From PVC group bacterium (GTDB lineage Bacteria > Verrucomicrobiota > Kiritimatiellia > CAIKKV01 > PXCX01), in NCBI GenBank assembly GCA_003567575.1, contig PWZG01000587.1, forward strand, positions 1 to 16,053: 16,053 nt of DNA. Reading direction: 5' to 3'. The translations under genes were made by a program, and so were the position numbers. Below are positions 6,840 to 14,788 of this stretch, piece after piece. The notes below the pieces were generated by a model. That model saw only the letters and a list, made by a program, of their open reading frames with translations. It ran no database searches and was not told where the DNA came from. The first letter of the stretch is position 1; each line of letters opens with the position of its first letter.

Positions 6840-8048
6840 ATGAATATCGACGCGATACCCTGCCGGATTTCGATCGACGCGCCGTTGCAGGCGCGGTGCC
6901 ACCGTTATCGCGATGCATTGTTGAACGATATCGTGCCGTTCTGGTTGTCGCATGGGATGGACCGCGTCCACGGCGGATACCATTTTTCGCTGGGTCGGCG
7001 CGGCGAATTGGTTGACCCCGATAAAGGGGTGTGGACTCAAGGCCGGTTTATCTGGCTGTTGTCCACGCTTTACAAGGAAGTCGAGCCTCGTGCCGAGTGG
7101 TTGGATGCGGCCCGCCATGGGGTGGATTTTTTGCTTAACCATTGCGTCGCGCCCAACGGAAAATTGTATTTTTTGGTTGCGAGTGACGGTACGCCATTGC
7201 GAATGCGGCGATATTATTTCAGCGAATCGTTCGCGGCAATGGGCTTGGCCGCCTATGCCGGCGCGAGCGGCGACGATCGGTGCGCCGAGCGGGCCATTGT
7301 TTTTTTCGAAGCGTTGGCGGCATACGTCCGGGGTCGTCAACCGGTGGAGCCGAAATGGCAAAACCGGCCGGTTAAGGGATTGGCTGAAAGAATGGTCTTG
7401 ATTTCGACTGCTCAGATTTTGCGGGATACGATCGCTTATCCGGGAGCCGAAACCCATATCGACTGGGCCATTGATGAGATTCTGCGGGATTTTTACAAGC
7501 CGGATCACGAGGCACTGATGGAGGCCGTCGGACCGAACGGAGAGATTTACGATACCTTTGACGGCCGGTTACTTAATCCCGGTCATGCCATCGAGGCGGC
7601 TTGGTTCATGCTTGAGGAAGCGGTTATCCGAAATCGACCGGATCTCGGACGAAAAGCCGGTAATATTTTTCGCTGGATGTGGGCTCGCGGTTGGGACGCG
7701 GAATATGGCGGGCTTTTTTACTTCCGGGATCTGGACGATAAGCCGATTCAGGAGTACTGGCATGACATGAAGTTCTGGTGGCCGCACAATGAGGCGGAGA
7801 TCGCGGCGCTGATGGCTTGGCGCGTGACGGGGGACGAAGCCTTCCGTTGTTGTTACGAGGCGGTTCACGAGTACGCATTCTCGTTGATGCCCGATCCGGA
7901 CTATGGCGAATGGTTCGGCTATTTTCATCGTGACGGACGCCGGTCCTCGGACCTGAAAGGCAACCACTGGAAAGGGCCTTTCCATATTCCACGTATGCTG
8001 CTGTATTGTTGGAAATTGCTGTCGCTAACGCCGGACCGCGACGGGTAA
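6840..8048 (+). CDS. N-acylglucosamine 2-epimerase family protein (AGE / mannose-isomerase fold)
   Basis: This 402-residue protein belongs to the (alpha/alpha)6-barrel AGE family, which interconverts N-acetylglucosamine and N-acetylmannosamine, or in relatives mannose and fructose, or epimerises cellobiose. The two catalytic histidines of the porcine enzyme (H248, H382) have clear counterparts: H249 in NPGHAIEAAW and H382 in GPFHIPRM. Also conserved are GGYHFSL (45-51), GRFIWL (68-73), the Y-F-S-E-S-F segment near 125-131, and WWPHNEAEIA (313-322). No signal peptide is seen, so it is cytoplasmic. The ATG at 6840 has AAGGT 9 bases upstream and sits 13 bases after the cysK stop; an upstream in-frame start would overlap cysK and lacks a ribosome site. 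It is the third gene of the larE operon. The exact substrate cannot be told from sequence. Confidence 0.9.
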   Translation: MNIDAIPCRISIDAPLQARCHRYRDALLNDIVPFWLSHGMDRVHGGYHFSLGRRGELVDPDKGVWTQGRFIWLLSTLYKEVEPRAEWLDAARHGVDFLLNHCVAPNGKLYFLVASDGTPLRMRRYYFSESFAAMGLAAYAGASGDDRCAERAIVFFEALAAYVRGRQPVEPKWQNRPVKGLAERMVLISTAQILRDTIAYPGAETHIDWAIDEILRDFYKPDHEALMEAVGPNGEIYDTFDGRLLNPGHAIEAAWFMLEEAVIRNRPDLGRKAGNIFRWMWARGWDAEYGGLFYFRDLDDKPIQEYWHDMKFWWPHNEAEIAALMAWRVTGDEAFRCCYEAVHEYAFSLMPDPDYGEWFGYFHRDGRRSSDLKGNHWKGPFHIPRMLLYCWKLLSLTPDRDG

Positions 8049-8074
8049 CGATCAGTTGCCGGGTTCGTTTTTTA
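8047..8074 (+). terminator. Possible weak intrinsic terminator after the epimerase gene
   Basis: AACGA (8047-8051) can pair with TCGTT (8065-8069), directly followed by a run of six T (8068-8073) and further T-rich sequence to about 8082. The stem is only 5 base pairs with a 13-base loop, so the call rests mainly on the T-run and the new promoter downstream at 8110. Confidence 0.3.
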
Positions 8075-8109
8075 TTGTTTCTTATCGCAAATTATGATTA
8101 CATCAGGTT

Positions 8110-8138
8110 TTGACTACTTGCTTATGGCAGCACATAAA
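8110..8138 (+). promoter_or_regulatory. Promoter upstream of the URO-D-like gene
   Basis: TTGACT (8110-8115) and CATAAA (8133-8138) are 17 bases apart, with five and four of six consensus matches. The start would be near 8145, giving a leader of about 80 bases that contains the upstream ORF at 8157-8231. A short CA-repeat tract (about 8139-8147) lies at the predicted start. Confidence 0.45.
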
Positions 8139-8156
8139 CACACACACAAAGCAGGC

Positions 8157-8231
8157 ATGATGAATGTCAACACCCCGTTGATTCGAACAGGCATTCCTTT
8201 GATCGCGCACTTTTTGAAAGCAAAAACATGA
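8157..8231 (+). CDS. Putative 24-codon upstream ORF / leader peptide
   Basis: ATG at 8157 (or the next codon, also ATG, at 8160) opens a 24-residue frame: MMNVNTPLIR then TGIPLIAHFLKAKT. Its TGA (8229-8231) overlaps the ATG of the URO-D-like gene in an ATGA arrangement. GCAGG lies just before the paired ATGs. The downstream gene has only a weak GAAAG ribosome site, so translation of the short frame could bring ribosomes to it. The peptide resembles no family recognised here and shows no run of a single amino acid that would suggest attenuation. It could also be a chance frame. Confidence 0.35.
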   Translation: MMNVNTPLIRTGIPLIAHFLKAKT

Positions 8232-9322
8232 CATCGCGGGAACGGGTTCTATGCGCGCTGAATTTTCGTGAACCGGACCGGGTGCCGATCGATTTCTGGG
8301 TTTCGCGAGGGTTGCGGCATAAGCTTGAACGTGACCTGAACCAATCCTACGAGTCGTTTCTCGATGCGCACGACGTGGATTTGCGTTATATTGAAGGACC
8401 GACCTATATTGGTCCGGACTTACGCAAGTATCCCGACGGCACGGATGAGGATTTATGGGGAGTCCGGCGCAAACACGTGGCGGTCCCCACGACGAATGAC
8501 GGGATCGAGCACTATGCCGAGGTGATGCAATCGCCATTGGCGGATGCTTCCGATGCCGCGTCGGTGGAAGCGTATGCGCATTGGCCATCGGCCGACTGGT
8601 TCGATTACAGCGGTATTGCCCAACAATGCGCGCGCATCCGGCGTGCGGGCCGGGCGGTGGTTTTTATGGGCGATCGTTTGAACCGCATCGCGCAACTTAA
8701 ACCCGCCATGTACTTGCGGGGTATCGAACAAATCCTGGTGGACATGAGTCTGGAACCTGAGCTGGCGCACGCCATTATTGGACGTATACGTGCCTTCTAC
8801 AAGGAATATACCGAACGAATACTTACGGCGGCGGACGGTTTGATTGACATATTGCTTACCGGCGACGATTTCGGGTCGCAGAATGGACCGTTGATCTCGC
8901 CGGCCATGTGGCGGGAGTTTATCGAGCCTGGTTTCAGGGAATACATTACGATTGCCAAACAACATGGCGCACGTGTCGTCCATCACACCTGCGGCAGCGT
9001 GCGCCCGTTGATTCCCTTGATGATCGACGCAGGGCTGGATGTCCTGCAATCGCTGCAACCGGAGGCCGCGGACATGGAAGCGGGCGCGTTGAAGGCAGCA
9101 TACGGTGATCGCCTGGCCTTTCACGGCGGAATTTCCATTCAGCAAACATTGCCGTTCGGGTCGCCCGCGGACATCCGGCGTGAGGTCGAAGATCGCGTCA
9201 GGGATCTGGCGCCCGGCGGCGGTTATATTCTCTGCACGGCGCATAATATCCAAGCCGATACACCGGTAGCCAATGTCCGGGCGCTGATCGAAGCCTATCA
9301 TCGTTTTGGACGTAAAACGTGA
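8228..9322 (+). CDS. Uroporphyrinogen decarboxylase (URO-D) superfamily protein, MtaA-like
   Basis: The 364-residue protein has the URO-D/CMUF barrel beginning TSRERVLCALNFREPDRVP, the usual opening of the catabolic members found in sugar loci rather than of HemE. It carries H253-T-C255 (VHHTCGS) and C336 (GGYILCTAHN), matching the H-x-C...C zinc site of the methylcobamide:thiol methyltransferases MtaA/MtbA. The substrate would be a thiol or small methylated compound; no corrinoid protein or methyltransferase partner is encoded nearby, so the reaction is unknown. Heme synthesis is unlikely given the cysteine triad and the context. Translation probably depends on the short upstream ORF, because the gene's own ribosome site is weak. 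It is followed after 75 bases by the tandem-FAD protein. The family is confident; the function is open. Confidence 0.85.
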   Translation: MTSRERVLCALNFREPDRVPIDFWVSRGLRHKLERDLNQSYESFLDAHDVDLRYIEGPTYIGPDLRKYPDGTDEDLWGVRRKHVAVPTTNDGIEHYAEVMQSPLADASDAASVEAYAHWPSADWFDYSGIAQQCARIRRAGRAVVFMGDRLNRIAQLKPAMYLRGIEQILVDMSLEPELAHAIIGRIRAFYKEYTERILTAADGLIDILLTGDDFGSQNGPLISPAMWREFIEPGFREYITIAKQHGARVVHHTCGSVRPLIPLMIDAGLDVLQSLQPEAADMEAGALKAAYGDRLAFHGGISIQQTLPFGSPADIRREVEDRVRDLAPGGGYILCTAHNIQADTPVANVRALIEAYHRFGRKT

Positions 9323-9397
9323 TGCGAAAGATAGCGACGGGCACTATCGGGTTCAGTTACCATCTCATTGAAGACAGCGCGAAACAAGGAGTTTATT

Positions 9398-12280
9398 ATG
9401 AGTCGGAAAAACCGTATTCCCCGCATTGATGAAGTCGATGTGGTGGTTATCGGCGGCGCGACCGGCGGTGTCGCGGCGGCGTGCGCGGCGGCCCGCGTCG
9501 GCGCCCGCGTCTTGCTGGCTTGTCCCGAAACATATCTTGGCGAAGATATCTGTTCCACCGGCAGGCTGTGGTTGCCGCCGTCGGAATCCCTGGATCATGC
9601 ATTGGCGGTGAACCTATTCGCGGAGCCCGACGGAACGCGGAAGGCGCCGGTGCGTCCGATGGACGTAAAACGAATCCTCGATACCGCATTGCACGATGCC
9701 GGCGTCACACTGCTGTTCGGCTGCGCGCCAACGGATATATTGTGTAACACCGACGGAAACCTTGGCGGTGTCATTCTGACCGGGCGTTCCGGTCCGTTTG
9801 CCGTGGCGGCACGCGCTCTCATCGATGCAACGCCATTGGCTGTGGCGGCGCGCGCGGCCGCGGTCCCATTCACTACCTGGTCCGGAGGGACGCTGGCATT
9901 TGAACGGGTGGTTATCGGTGCGCGTGCTGAACACGATAACGGCCGTGCGGGAAAGATCATGCCGGGAAGCGTGGTTGGTTTTAGCGACGGTCGTCCCGAT
10001 GAGCAGGAGGCTTTTCTTTACCGATCGGATCTGCCGGTGGACCATTGGCGTGTCGATACGCTGGCCGAGGCGGAACAGGCGATGATCGATCGCACTTGGC
10101 ATCGCGACCAGATATGGAGTTCGGATCGTTGCGCCGTGGTGCCTCCGGTCGCCGTTGATACCGGCGGCGAACCGATGGCCGGCGATCCGCGAACATTACC
10201 GCCTGAAACGTTCGCGACGCCGCGGCCGGGTATCTACGTGCTGGGTGCGTGCGCGGCGGTGACACGCGAAACGGCGGCGCAATTGCAATGGGCGCCCGCT
10301 GCCATTGCCGCCGGTGACCGACTCGGTGTTCACGTCGCCCAGCGCACGCAGCAGTACGCCGCCGTCAGGAAGACGATGCGCCCGTTACATTCCGATTGCT
10401 CCGTCAAGGGGTTTAGCGAGCCTTGTACAATCACGCGGTTTATGCATCAACCGAATGGGTGGATAAACGGGCCGGCAGGCGCCGGGTTGCCGTTACTGGC
10501 TGATGTCGATGTCGTGGTTGTCGGAGGTGGAACCGGCGGTGCGCCGGCGGCGATTGCCGCCGTACGCAACGGCGCCCGCGTGCTTCTAATCGAATCGTTG
10601 TACGGTCTCGGCGGGGTGGGTACCCTGGGTTGCATCTCACGGTATTATCATGGATACCGTTATGGATTTACCGCCGAAGTGACCCAGGGTTTAAAGGCCC
10701 TCTCGGGTGAGGACCCGTTCATGCCTGATCGCTGGAATCCCCGCCATAAATCCGAATGGTTCCGGCGTGAACTGCGTCATGCCGGCGGCGCCATCTGGTT
10801 TGGCAGTCTGGTATCCGGCGTGATCGTCAGGGATCGTCATGTGCGTGGTGTTGTCGTCAACACTCCGGCCGGACGCGGTTGGGTCCAGGCGGCAACGGTG
10901 ATCGATGCCTCGGGGAATGCCGATGTGGCTGCCGCTGCCGGCGTCACGTGTCGGATCGTGAGTGAAGACGATCTGGCGATTCAGGGTAGCGGTTTGCCAC
11001 CGCTGCCGTTCCGGCCCACGTACTGTAATACCGACTATACCTTTATCGACGACGGCGATCCGGTGGATATCACGCGCGCCTTTGTGACCGCACGCCGGAA
11101 ATTCGCCGCGGAATTCGATCTCGCGGCCCTTGCCGATACGCGCGAACGACGTCAGATCGTGGGCGATATTACTGTTACTGCTTGCGATGTGCATACCGGC
11201 CGCACCTGGCGCGATACCATCTGTTTGAGTCGAAGTAATTTTGACAGCCATGGCTTCACGGTCGATCCACTCTTTCTCGCGCTACCACCCGATCGCACCA
11301 GCCTGGACGCCGAGTTACCGTTGCGCGCCCTGTTGCCGCGTGGCTTGGAAGGATTGCTGGCAACCGGTCTGTCGATTAGCGCGCAACGTGATGTGATGCC
11401 GGTCCTGCGAATGCAGGCCGATATTCAAAACCATGCGTATGCCGCCGGACTGGCGGCGGCCCTGGCGTGCTGCGGCAACGGTGACGGATGCCTGCGACGG
11501 ATCGATGTGCGAGATTTGCAGCGTCGTCTCGTTGATTATGACATCCTGCCGCAAACATTTCTGCTGCATGGCGATCGGCCCCACGTTTCGTTGACCGCGG
11601 TAAAGTCGGCTGCTGCCGGCTCATTGCGGCATCACGCGGAACTGGCAGCGTTGCTTTCGCGACCCGACGACGCACCGGCACGCTTGCGTAAGCGGTTCGA
11701 AATGGAAAACGATATGGTGAGTCGCCGTACATGCGCAATTCTTCTTGCCCTGTTGGATGACCGGACGGGTGAATCAATGTTGTGCGACATCGTGGCGCAA
11801 TCGGACTGGGATGATGGGTGGAACTATACCGGAATGGGACAATTCGGTCGCAGCCTCAGTCCGCTTGACGATGTCATCGTCACCCTGGCCCGGCTGCGAT
11901 CGGAAAGAGCCCGGGTGGCTGTATTGGAAAAGGCCGCGATACTGGATGTAAACCACGCCTTTTCGCACTTTCGAGCTGTGGCGCTTTATGCGGAATCCGT
12001 CGGTGGCGAAGACTGGGCACGCCGTCTTGCCGGATTACTCGAATTGCCCGGCGTCTCCGGTCATGCGTGGACAAACATGCAGGATGCACTGGAAAATATT
12101 CCGCAAAGCGCTACCGATACGACTACGCGCAACGTATCATTGCGTGAATTATACCTTGCCCGCGCCCTGGTACGTTGCGGCGATTGCAATGGTCTGGGCC
12201 GACGCCTGATCGAAACCTATGCCCGTGATATCCGTGGTCATTATGCCCGACATGCCGCCGCGGTGCTGCGTAAACCATGA
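9398..12280 (+). CDS. Tandem FAD-dependent oxidoreductase with helical-repeat C-terminus
   Basis: This is a 960-residue three-part protein. Module 1 (about 13-330) starts with a Rossmann dinucleotide motif, VVIGGATGG (16-24), then ETYLGED and GRLWL, and ends with the closing pattern PGIYVLGACAAV...AAIAAGDRLG. Module 2 (about 367-700) starts again with VVVVGGGTGG (372-381), followed by SLYGLGGVGTLG and the motif SRYYHGYRYGFTAEV. Residues about 715-960 are alpha-helical with repeated leucine-rich segments, HEAT-like. Single-module relatives (FAD_oxidored family) are common in PVC bacteria beside sugar catabolism genes; substrates are mostly unknown. No signal peptide is obvious. The ATG at 9398 has AAGGAG 6 bases upstream, favoured over an in-frame ATG 30 bases earlier. 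The first FAD module is shorter and may be partly degenerate (GGATGG in place of GGGTGG). An 11-base-pair hairpin overlaps the stop codon. Confidence 0.85.
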   Translation: MSRKNRIPRIDEVDVVVIGGATGGVAAACAAARVGARVLLACPETYLGEDICSTGRLWLPPSESLDHALAVNLFAEPDGTRKAPVRPMDVKRILDTALHDAGVTLLFGCAPTDILCNTDGNLGGVILTGRSGPFAVAARALIDATPLAVAARAAAVPFTTWSGGTLAFERVVIGARAEHDNGRAGKIMPGSVVGFSDGRPDEQEAFLYRSDLPVDHWRVDTLAEAEQAMIDRTWHRDQIWSSDRCAVVPPVAVDTGGEPMAGDPRTLPPETFATPRPGIYVLGACAAVTRETAAQLQWAPAAIAAGDRLGVHVAQRTQQYAAVRKTMRPLHSDCSVKGFSEPCTITRFMHQPNGWINGPAGAGLPLLADVDVVVVGGGTGGAPAAIAAVRNGARVLLIESLYGLGGVGTLGCISRYYHGYRYGFTAEVTQGLKALSGEDPFMPDRWNPRHKSEWFRRELRHAGGAIWFGSLVSGVIVRDRHVRGVVVNTPAGRGWVQAATVIDASGNADVAAAAGVTCRIVSEDDLAIQGSGLPPLPFRPTYCNTDYTFIDDGDPVDITRAFVTARRKFAAEFDLAALADTRERRQIVGDITVTACDVHTGRTWRDTICLSRSNFDSHGFTVDPLFLALPPDRTSLDAELPLRALLPRGLEGLLATGLSISAQRDVMPVLRMQADIQNHAYAAGLAAALACCGNGDGCLRRIDVRDLQRRLVDYDILPQTFLLHGDRPHVSLTAVKSAAAGSLRHHAELAALLSRPDDAPARLRKRFEMENDMVSRRTCAILLALLDDRTGESMLCDIVAQSDWDDGWNYTGMGQFGRSLSPLDDVIVTLARLRSERARVAVLEKAAILDVNHAFSHFRAVALYAESVGGEDWARRLAGLLELPGVSGHAWTNMQDALENIPQSATDTTTRNVSLRELYLARALVRCGDCNGLGRRLIETYARDIRGHYARHAAAVLRKP

Positions 12281-12305
12281 AATGCCGCCACTGTCATTTC
12301 ATGGT
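12274..12305. repeat. 11-bp inverted repeat spanning the stop codon of the FAD gene
   Basis: ACCATGAAATG (12274-12284) pairs perfectly with CATTTCATGGT (12295-12305) around a 10-base loop. The left arm includes the stop codon at 12278-12280. No T-run follows, so it is not a classical terminator. It could limit read-through, protect the upstream mRNA end, or bind a regulator. Confidence 0.5.
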
Positions 12306-12317
12306 ATCCAACATTCC

Positions 12318-12333
12318 GCATCCCGACGGATGC
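12318..12333. repeat. 6-bp inverted repeat upstream of the DUF4838 gene
   Basis: GCATCC (12318-12323) pairs perfectly with GGATGC (12328-12333) around the four-base loop CGAC. It sits 58 bases before the start codon at 12391 and 13 bases after the larger inverted repeat at 12274-12305. Confidence 0.4.
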
Positions 12334-12390
12334 TATTGCATAGAAATCATGATATAACGAAAAGCAAGTTAATCTCGGAAAGGAAATCCT

Positions 12391-14706
12391 ATGATCACGC
12401 TAAAACCGTCAATCCGTTTTCATGTCCCGTATCGTTTGCTGTCCCGCTTACTCTTCATCCTGCCGGTCGCTGTAACGCTTTCCGCGGTTGCGGCCGATCC
12501 GGTTCGTCTGACCGAGAACGGAATGCCGCGTGCCGTGGTGGTGGTTCCGGCGGCGCCTGAGCAACTCGAAAGCAAAGCAGTCGAGGAACTGGTGGAGCAT
12601 ATCAAACTGATCAGCGGCGCTGAGCTTCCCAGGACGACCGAAACCGATGGTCATGGCGAGCTGTTGCCGATTCGCATCGGCAGTGCGGCGGACGCAACAC
12701 TCGATGAGGCCGTACGCGCGGCAGGCGATAACCGTTCGGCGTTCGCGCTGTCGGTCAACCAGGCGGGCATCGCGATTCGAGGATTATCCGATGAAGGCAC
12801 GTTGTTCGGGGTCTATGAATTGCTGGAACAACTCGGCGTACGCTGGTATATCCCGGGTGATCTCGGCCGGATTGTGCCGGAAATAGCCACGATCGAGCTG
12901 GCGACACAACGCACGATTCAGACCCCGTCAATCCATTGGCGGCGTTTTCAAGCTGTTCCCGCTTCCGACTGGGTATTGCGCGCGCGTATGGGCGGCGACG
13001 AACGCTCGACCGGCGGCCACGGATTGCCCGGTAATCCGCCGCGCGGAACCGGTGGTCGCCAGGAATGTCTGTCCGGCGGTCATGAACCGGGAGCGCTTGA
13101 GGCGGTGATCGGCGCGATCCGGGGAGGTCGTGAACCGACTGAAGAAACTTTTTACATCGGCATGGGCCCCCACGATGGACATGGGTTTTGTCAGTGCGAT
13201 GGTTGCAAGGCTTTGGACCGAGGTGTTTTCGATCCGTTATACGGCGGGGAATCAATGACTGACCGCTATATCTGGTTTTTCAACCAGGTTCTCGATGCGC
13301 TCGAAGACGATTATCCGAATTTACATATCGTCTGGTATGTTTATTCGCTGCATACGATGCCCCCGGAAATCGAACCGAATCCCCGGATTGTAGGTGTTTT
13401 CGCGCCGATTTCGCTCGACCGTATCCGCGGGATGGACAATCCGATGAGTCCTGATCGTCATATTCTACGCTGGTTGGTGGACGAATGGGCAAAATTTGAG
13501 CCCAACGAAATGTACTACCGCGGGTATTACAATAATCTGGCCTGCCCGCAGTTCCCCAAGACCCAGATCGATCGGGTACGCACCGAAATCCCGGAACTAT
13601 ACGCGAAGGGACTCAGGGCGATGCGCGTCGAGGTCATCCATCAGTCCTGGGCAAACGATCCGTTGACGCTGTATCTGGCATCGCGCCTGATGTGGAACGT
13701 CGAGACCGATGTCGATGCCCTGCTGGATGAATTCTACCGGAATTTTTATGGTCCGGCGGAAACGCCGATGCGCGCTTATCACGAGGGACTTGAATCGGCG
13801 TTTCGCGATACACCGTACATTACCGGATCAAGTTATGTTTACTTCCCGATTTTCAAGAACCATCCGCGTACCGATACCTTGCGCGCGCTACTCGACGAAG
13901 CTGCCGCTCTGCTTGGGGACGAAGCGTCGCCCTATGCCGAACGCGTCGCGGCGCTGCGGCAGGCATATCGTCGCATGGATTATTTTCTGGACATGATTAA
14001 GGCGCGCAATCGCCATGATTATATCACCGCGCATGATTGGATGGACGCATACGACGAGCTGACCGCGGAACTGGCGGATTATCAGCTCGCACCCGAAAGC
14101 CAACACCGAATGGTAACCCACAACGAACATCCTGCCAGCGGTCGATTCAACTATTTCAATCGTTTTTTCCGGCCCACGATGGTATCGGGACACCATCGGA
14201 CGGTCGAAGCCGGCGAACTGGTCAAGGGACTTGCGGACGAATGGGATTTTCTCATCGACCCGGCTGCAATCGGCGAGATTGCCGGCTATTACCGGCCGGG
14301 TAAATTGGGCGGTAATTGGCAGCCCATGAAGACCAGTTCGCGAAGCTGGTCCGATCAGGGATTGCACTACTACAAAGGTCTTGCCTGGTACCGTCAGATA
14401 GTCACTATACCGGCCGAGTTCGAGGGTCGCCCGATTTATCTCTGGTTTGGCGGCGTGGATAACGCGGCCAAGGTCTGGGTTAACGGCGAGCTTTTGGGCA
14501 CGAATCGCGAGCCGCTACACGGTTTGCCGGGTGTCGCCGGTACCTTCCGCCCGTTCGATTTCCTGGCAACGAGCGCGATACGATTCGGCGAAGAGAATAC
14601 CGTCAGCGTTAAAGTCACTAATGATCGTCTGGCCGAACTGGGGACCGGCGGTCTGGTAGCCCCGGTCATGTTCTGGTCTCCAATTGACCCGGATTGGAAA
14701 CCCTGA
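12391..14706 (+). CDS. Secreted DUF4838 (GH67-like) protein with C-terminal jelly-roll domain
   Basis: This 771-residue protein is probably exported. A basic start and hydrophobic core (residues about 5-33) end with SAVAA, a likely signal-peptidase I site before D36. Residues about 45-175 form an alpha-glucuronidase N-terminal-like domain (AVEELVEHIKLISG, GTLFGVYELLEQLGVRWYIPG). The DUF4838 core follows with the cysteine cluster FCQCDGCKAL (C267, C269, C272). Residues about 614-771 resemble a galactose-binding jelly roll (WYRQIVTIP, VWVNGELLG, NTVSVKVTN), as in GH2-type sugar-binding domains. The expected block around K-Y-F-x-x-H-P-E-Y-F, which normally precedes the cysteine cluster, is absent; a short glycine/proline stretch (208-222) replaces it. 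The start has AAAGGA 6 bases upstream. The family is linked to polysaccharide breakdown but its catalysis is not established. Confidence 0.86.
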   Translation: MITLKPSIRFHVPYRLLSRLLFILPVAVTLSAVAADPVRLTENGMPRAVVVVPAAPEQLESKAVEELVEHIKLISGAELPRTTETDGHGELLPIRIGSAADATLDEAVRAAGDNRSAFALSVNQAGIAIRGLSDEGTLFGVYELLEQLGVRWYIPGDLGRIVPEIATIELATQRTIQTPSIHWRRFQAVPASDWVLRARMGGDERSTGGHGLPGNPPRGTGGRQECLSGGHEPGALEAVIGAIRGGREPTEETFYIGMGPHDGHGFCQCDGCKALDRGVFDPLYGGESMTDRYIWFFNQVLDALEDDYPNLHIVWYVYSLHTMPPEIEPNPRIVGVFAPISLDRIRGMDNPMSPDRHILRWLVDEWAKFEPNEMYYRGYYNNLACPQFPKTQIDRVRTEIPELYAKGLRAMRVEVIHQSWANDPLTLYLASRLMWNVETDVDALLDEFYRNFYGPAETPMRAYHEGLESAFRDTPYITGSSYVYFPIFKNHPRTDTLRALLDEAAALLGDEASPYAERVAALRQAYRRMDYFLDMIKARNRHDYITAHDWMDAYDELTAELADYQLAPESQHRMVTHNEHPASGRFNYFNRFFRPTMVSGHHRTVEAGELVKGLADEWDFLIDPAAIGEIAGYYRPGKLGGNWQPMKTSSRSWSDQGLHYYKGLAWYRQIVTIPAEFEGRPIYLWFGGVDNAAKVWVNGELLGTNREPLHGLPGVAGTFRPFDFLATSAIRFGEENTVSVKVTNDRLAELGTGGLVAPVMFWSPIDPDWKP

Positions 14707-14738
14707 GACGGCGCAACGGAAACAAACGACCCTGAGAC
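14700..14738 (+). repeat. 10-bp direct repeat between the DUF4838 and dehydrogenase genes
   Basis: ACCCTGAGAC occurs at 14700-14709 (containing the DUF4838 stop codon) and again at 14729-14738, 29 bases apart. No other repeat unit is seen. It may be a small duplication or a pair of sites for one protein; evidence is minimal. Confidence 0.3.
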
Positions 14739-14788
14739 TCATGCAAAACCCTTGATAGAGCCTCTGGTAAAAAAAAGGATTGGAGATC

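Noticed and set aside
6579..7508. 309-codon minus-strand open frame across cysK and the epimerase gene
   Set aside because: It spans two well-supported plus-strand genes and resembles no family.
8139..8147. CA microsatellite as a phase-variation tract
   Set aside because: Only about four CA units and outside any main coding frame; too short to support slippage.
8228..9322. Assignment as hemE (heme biosynthesis)
   Set aside because: The H-x-C...C zinc triad, the N-terminal family signature and the sugar-gene context point to the MtaA-like branch instead.
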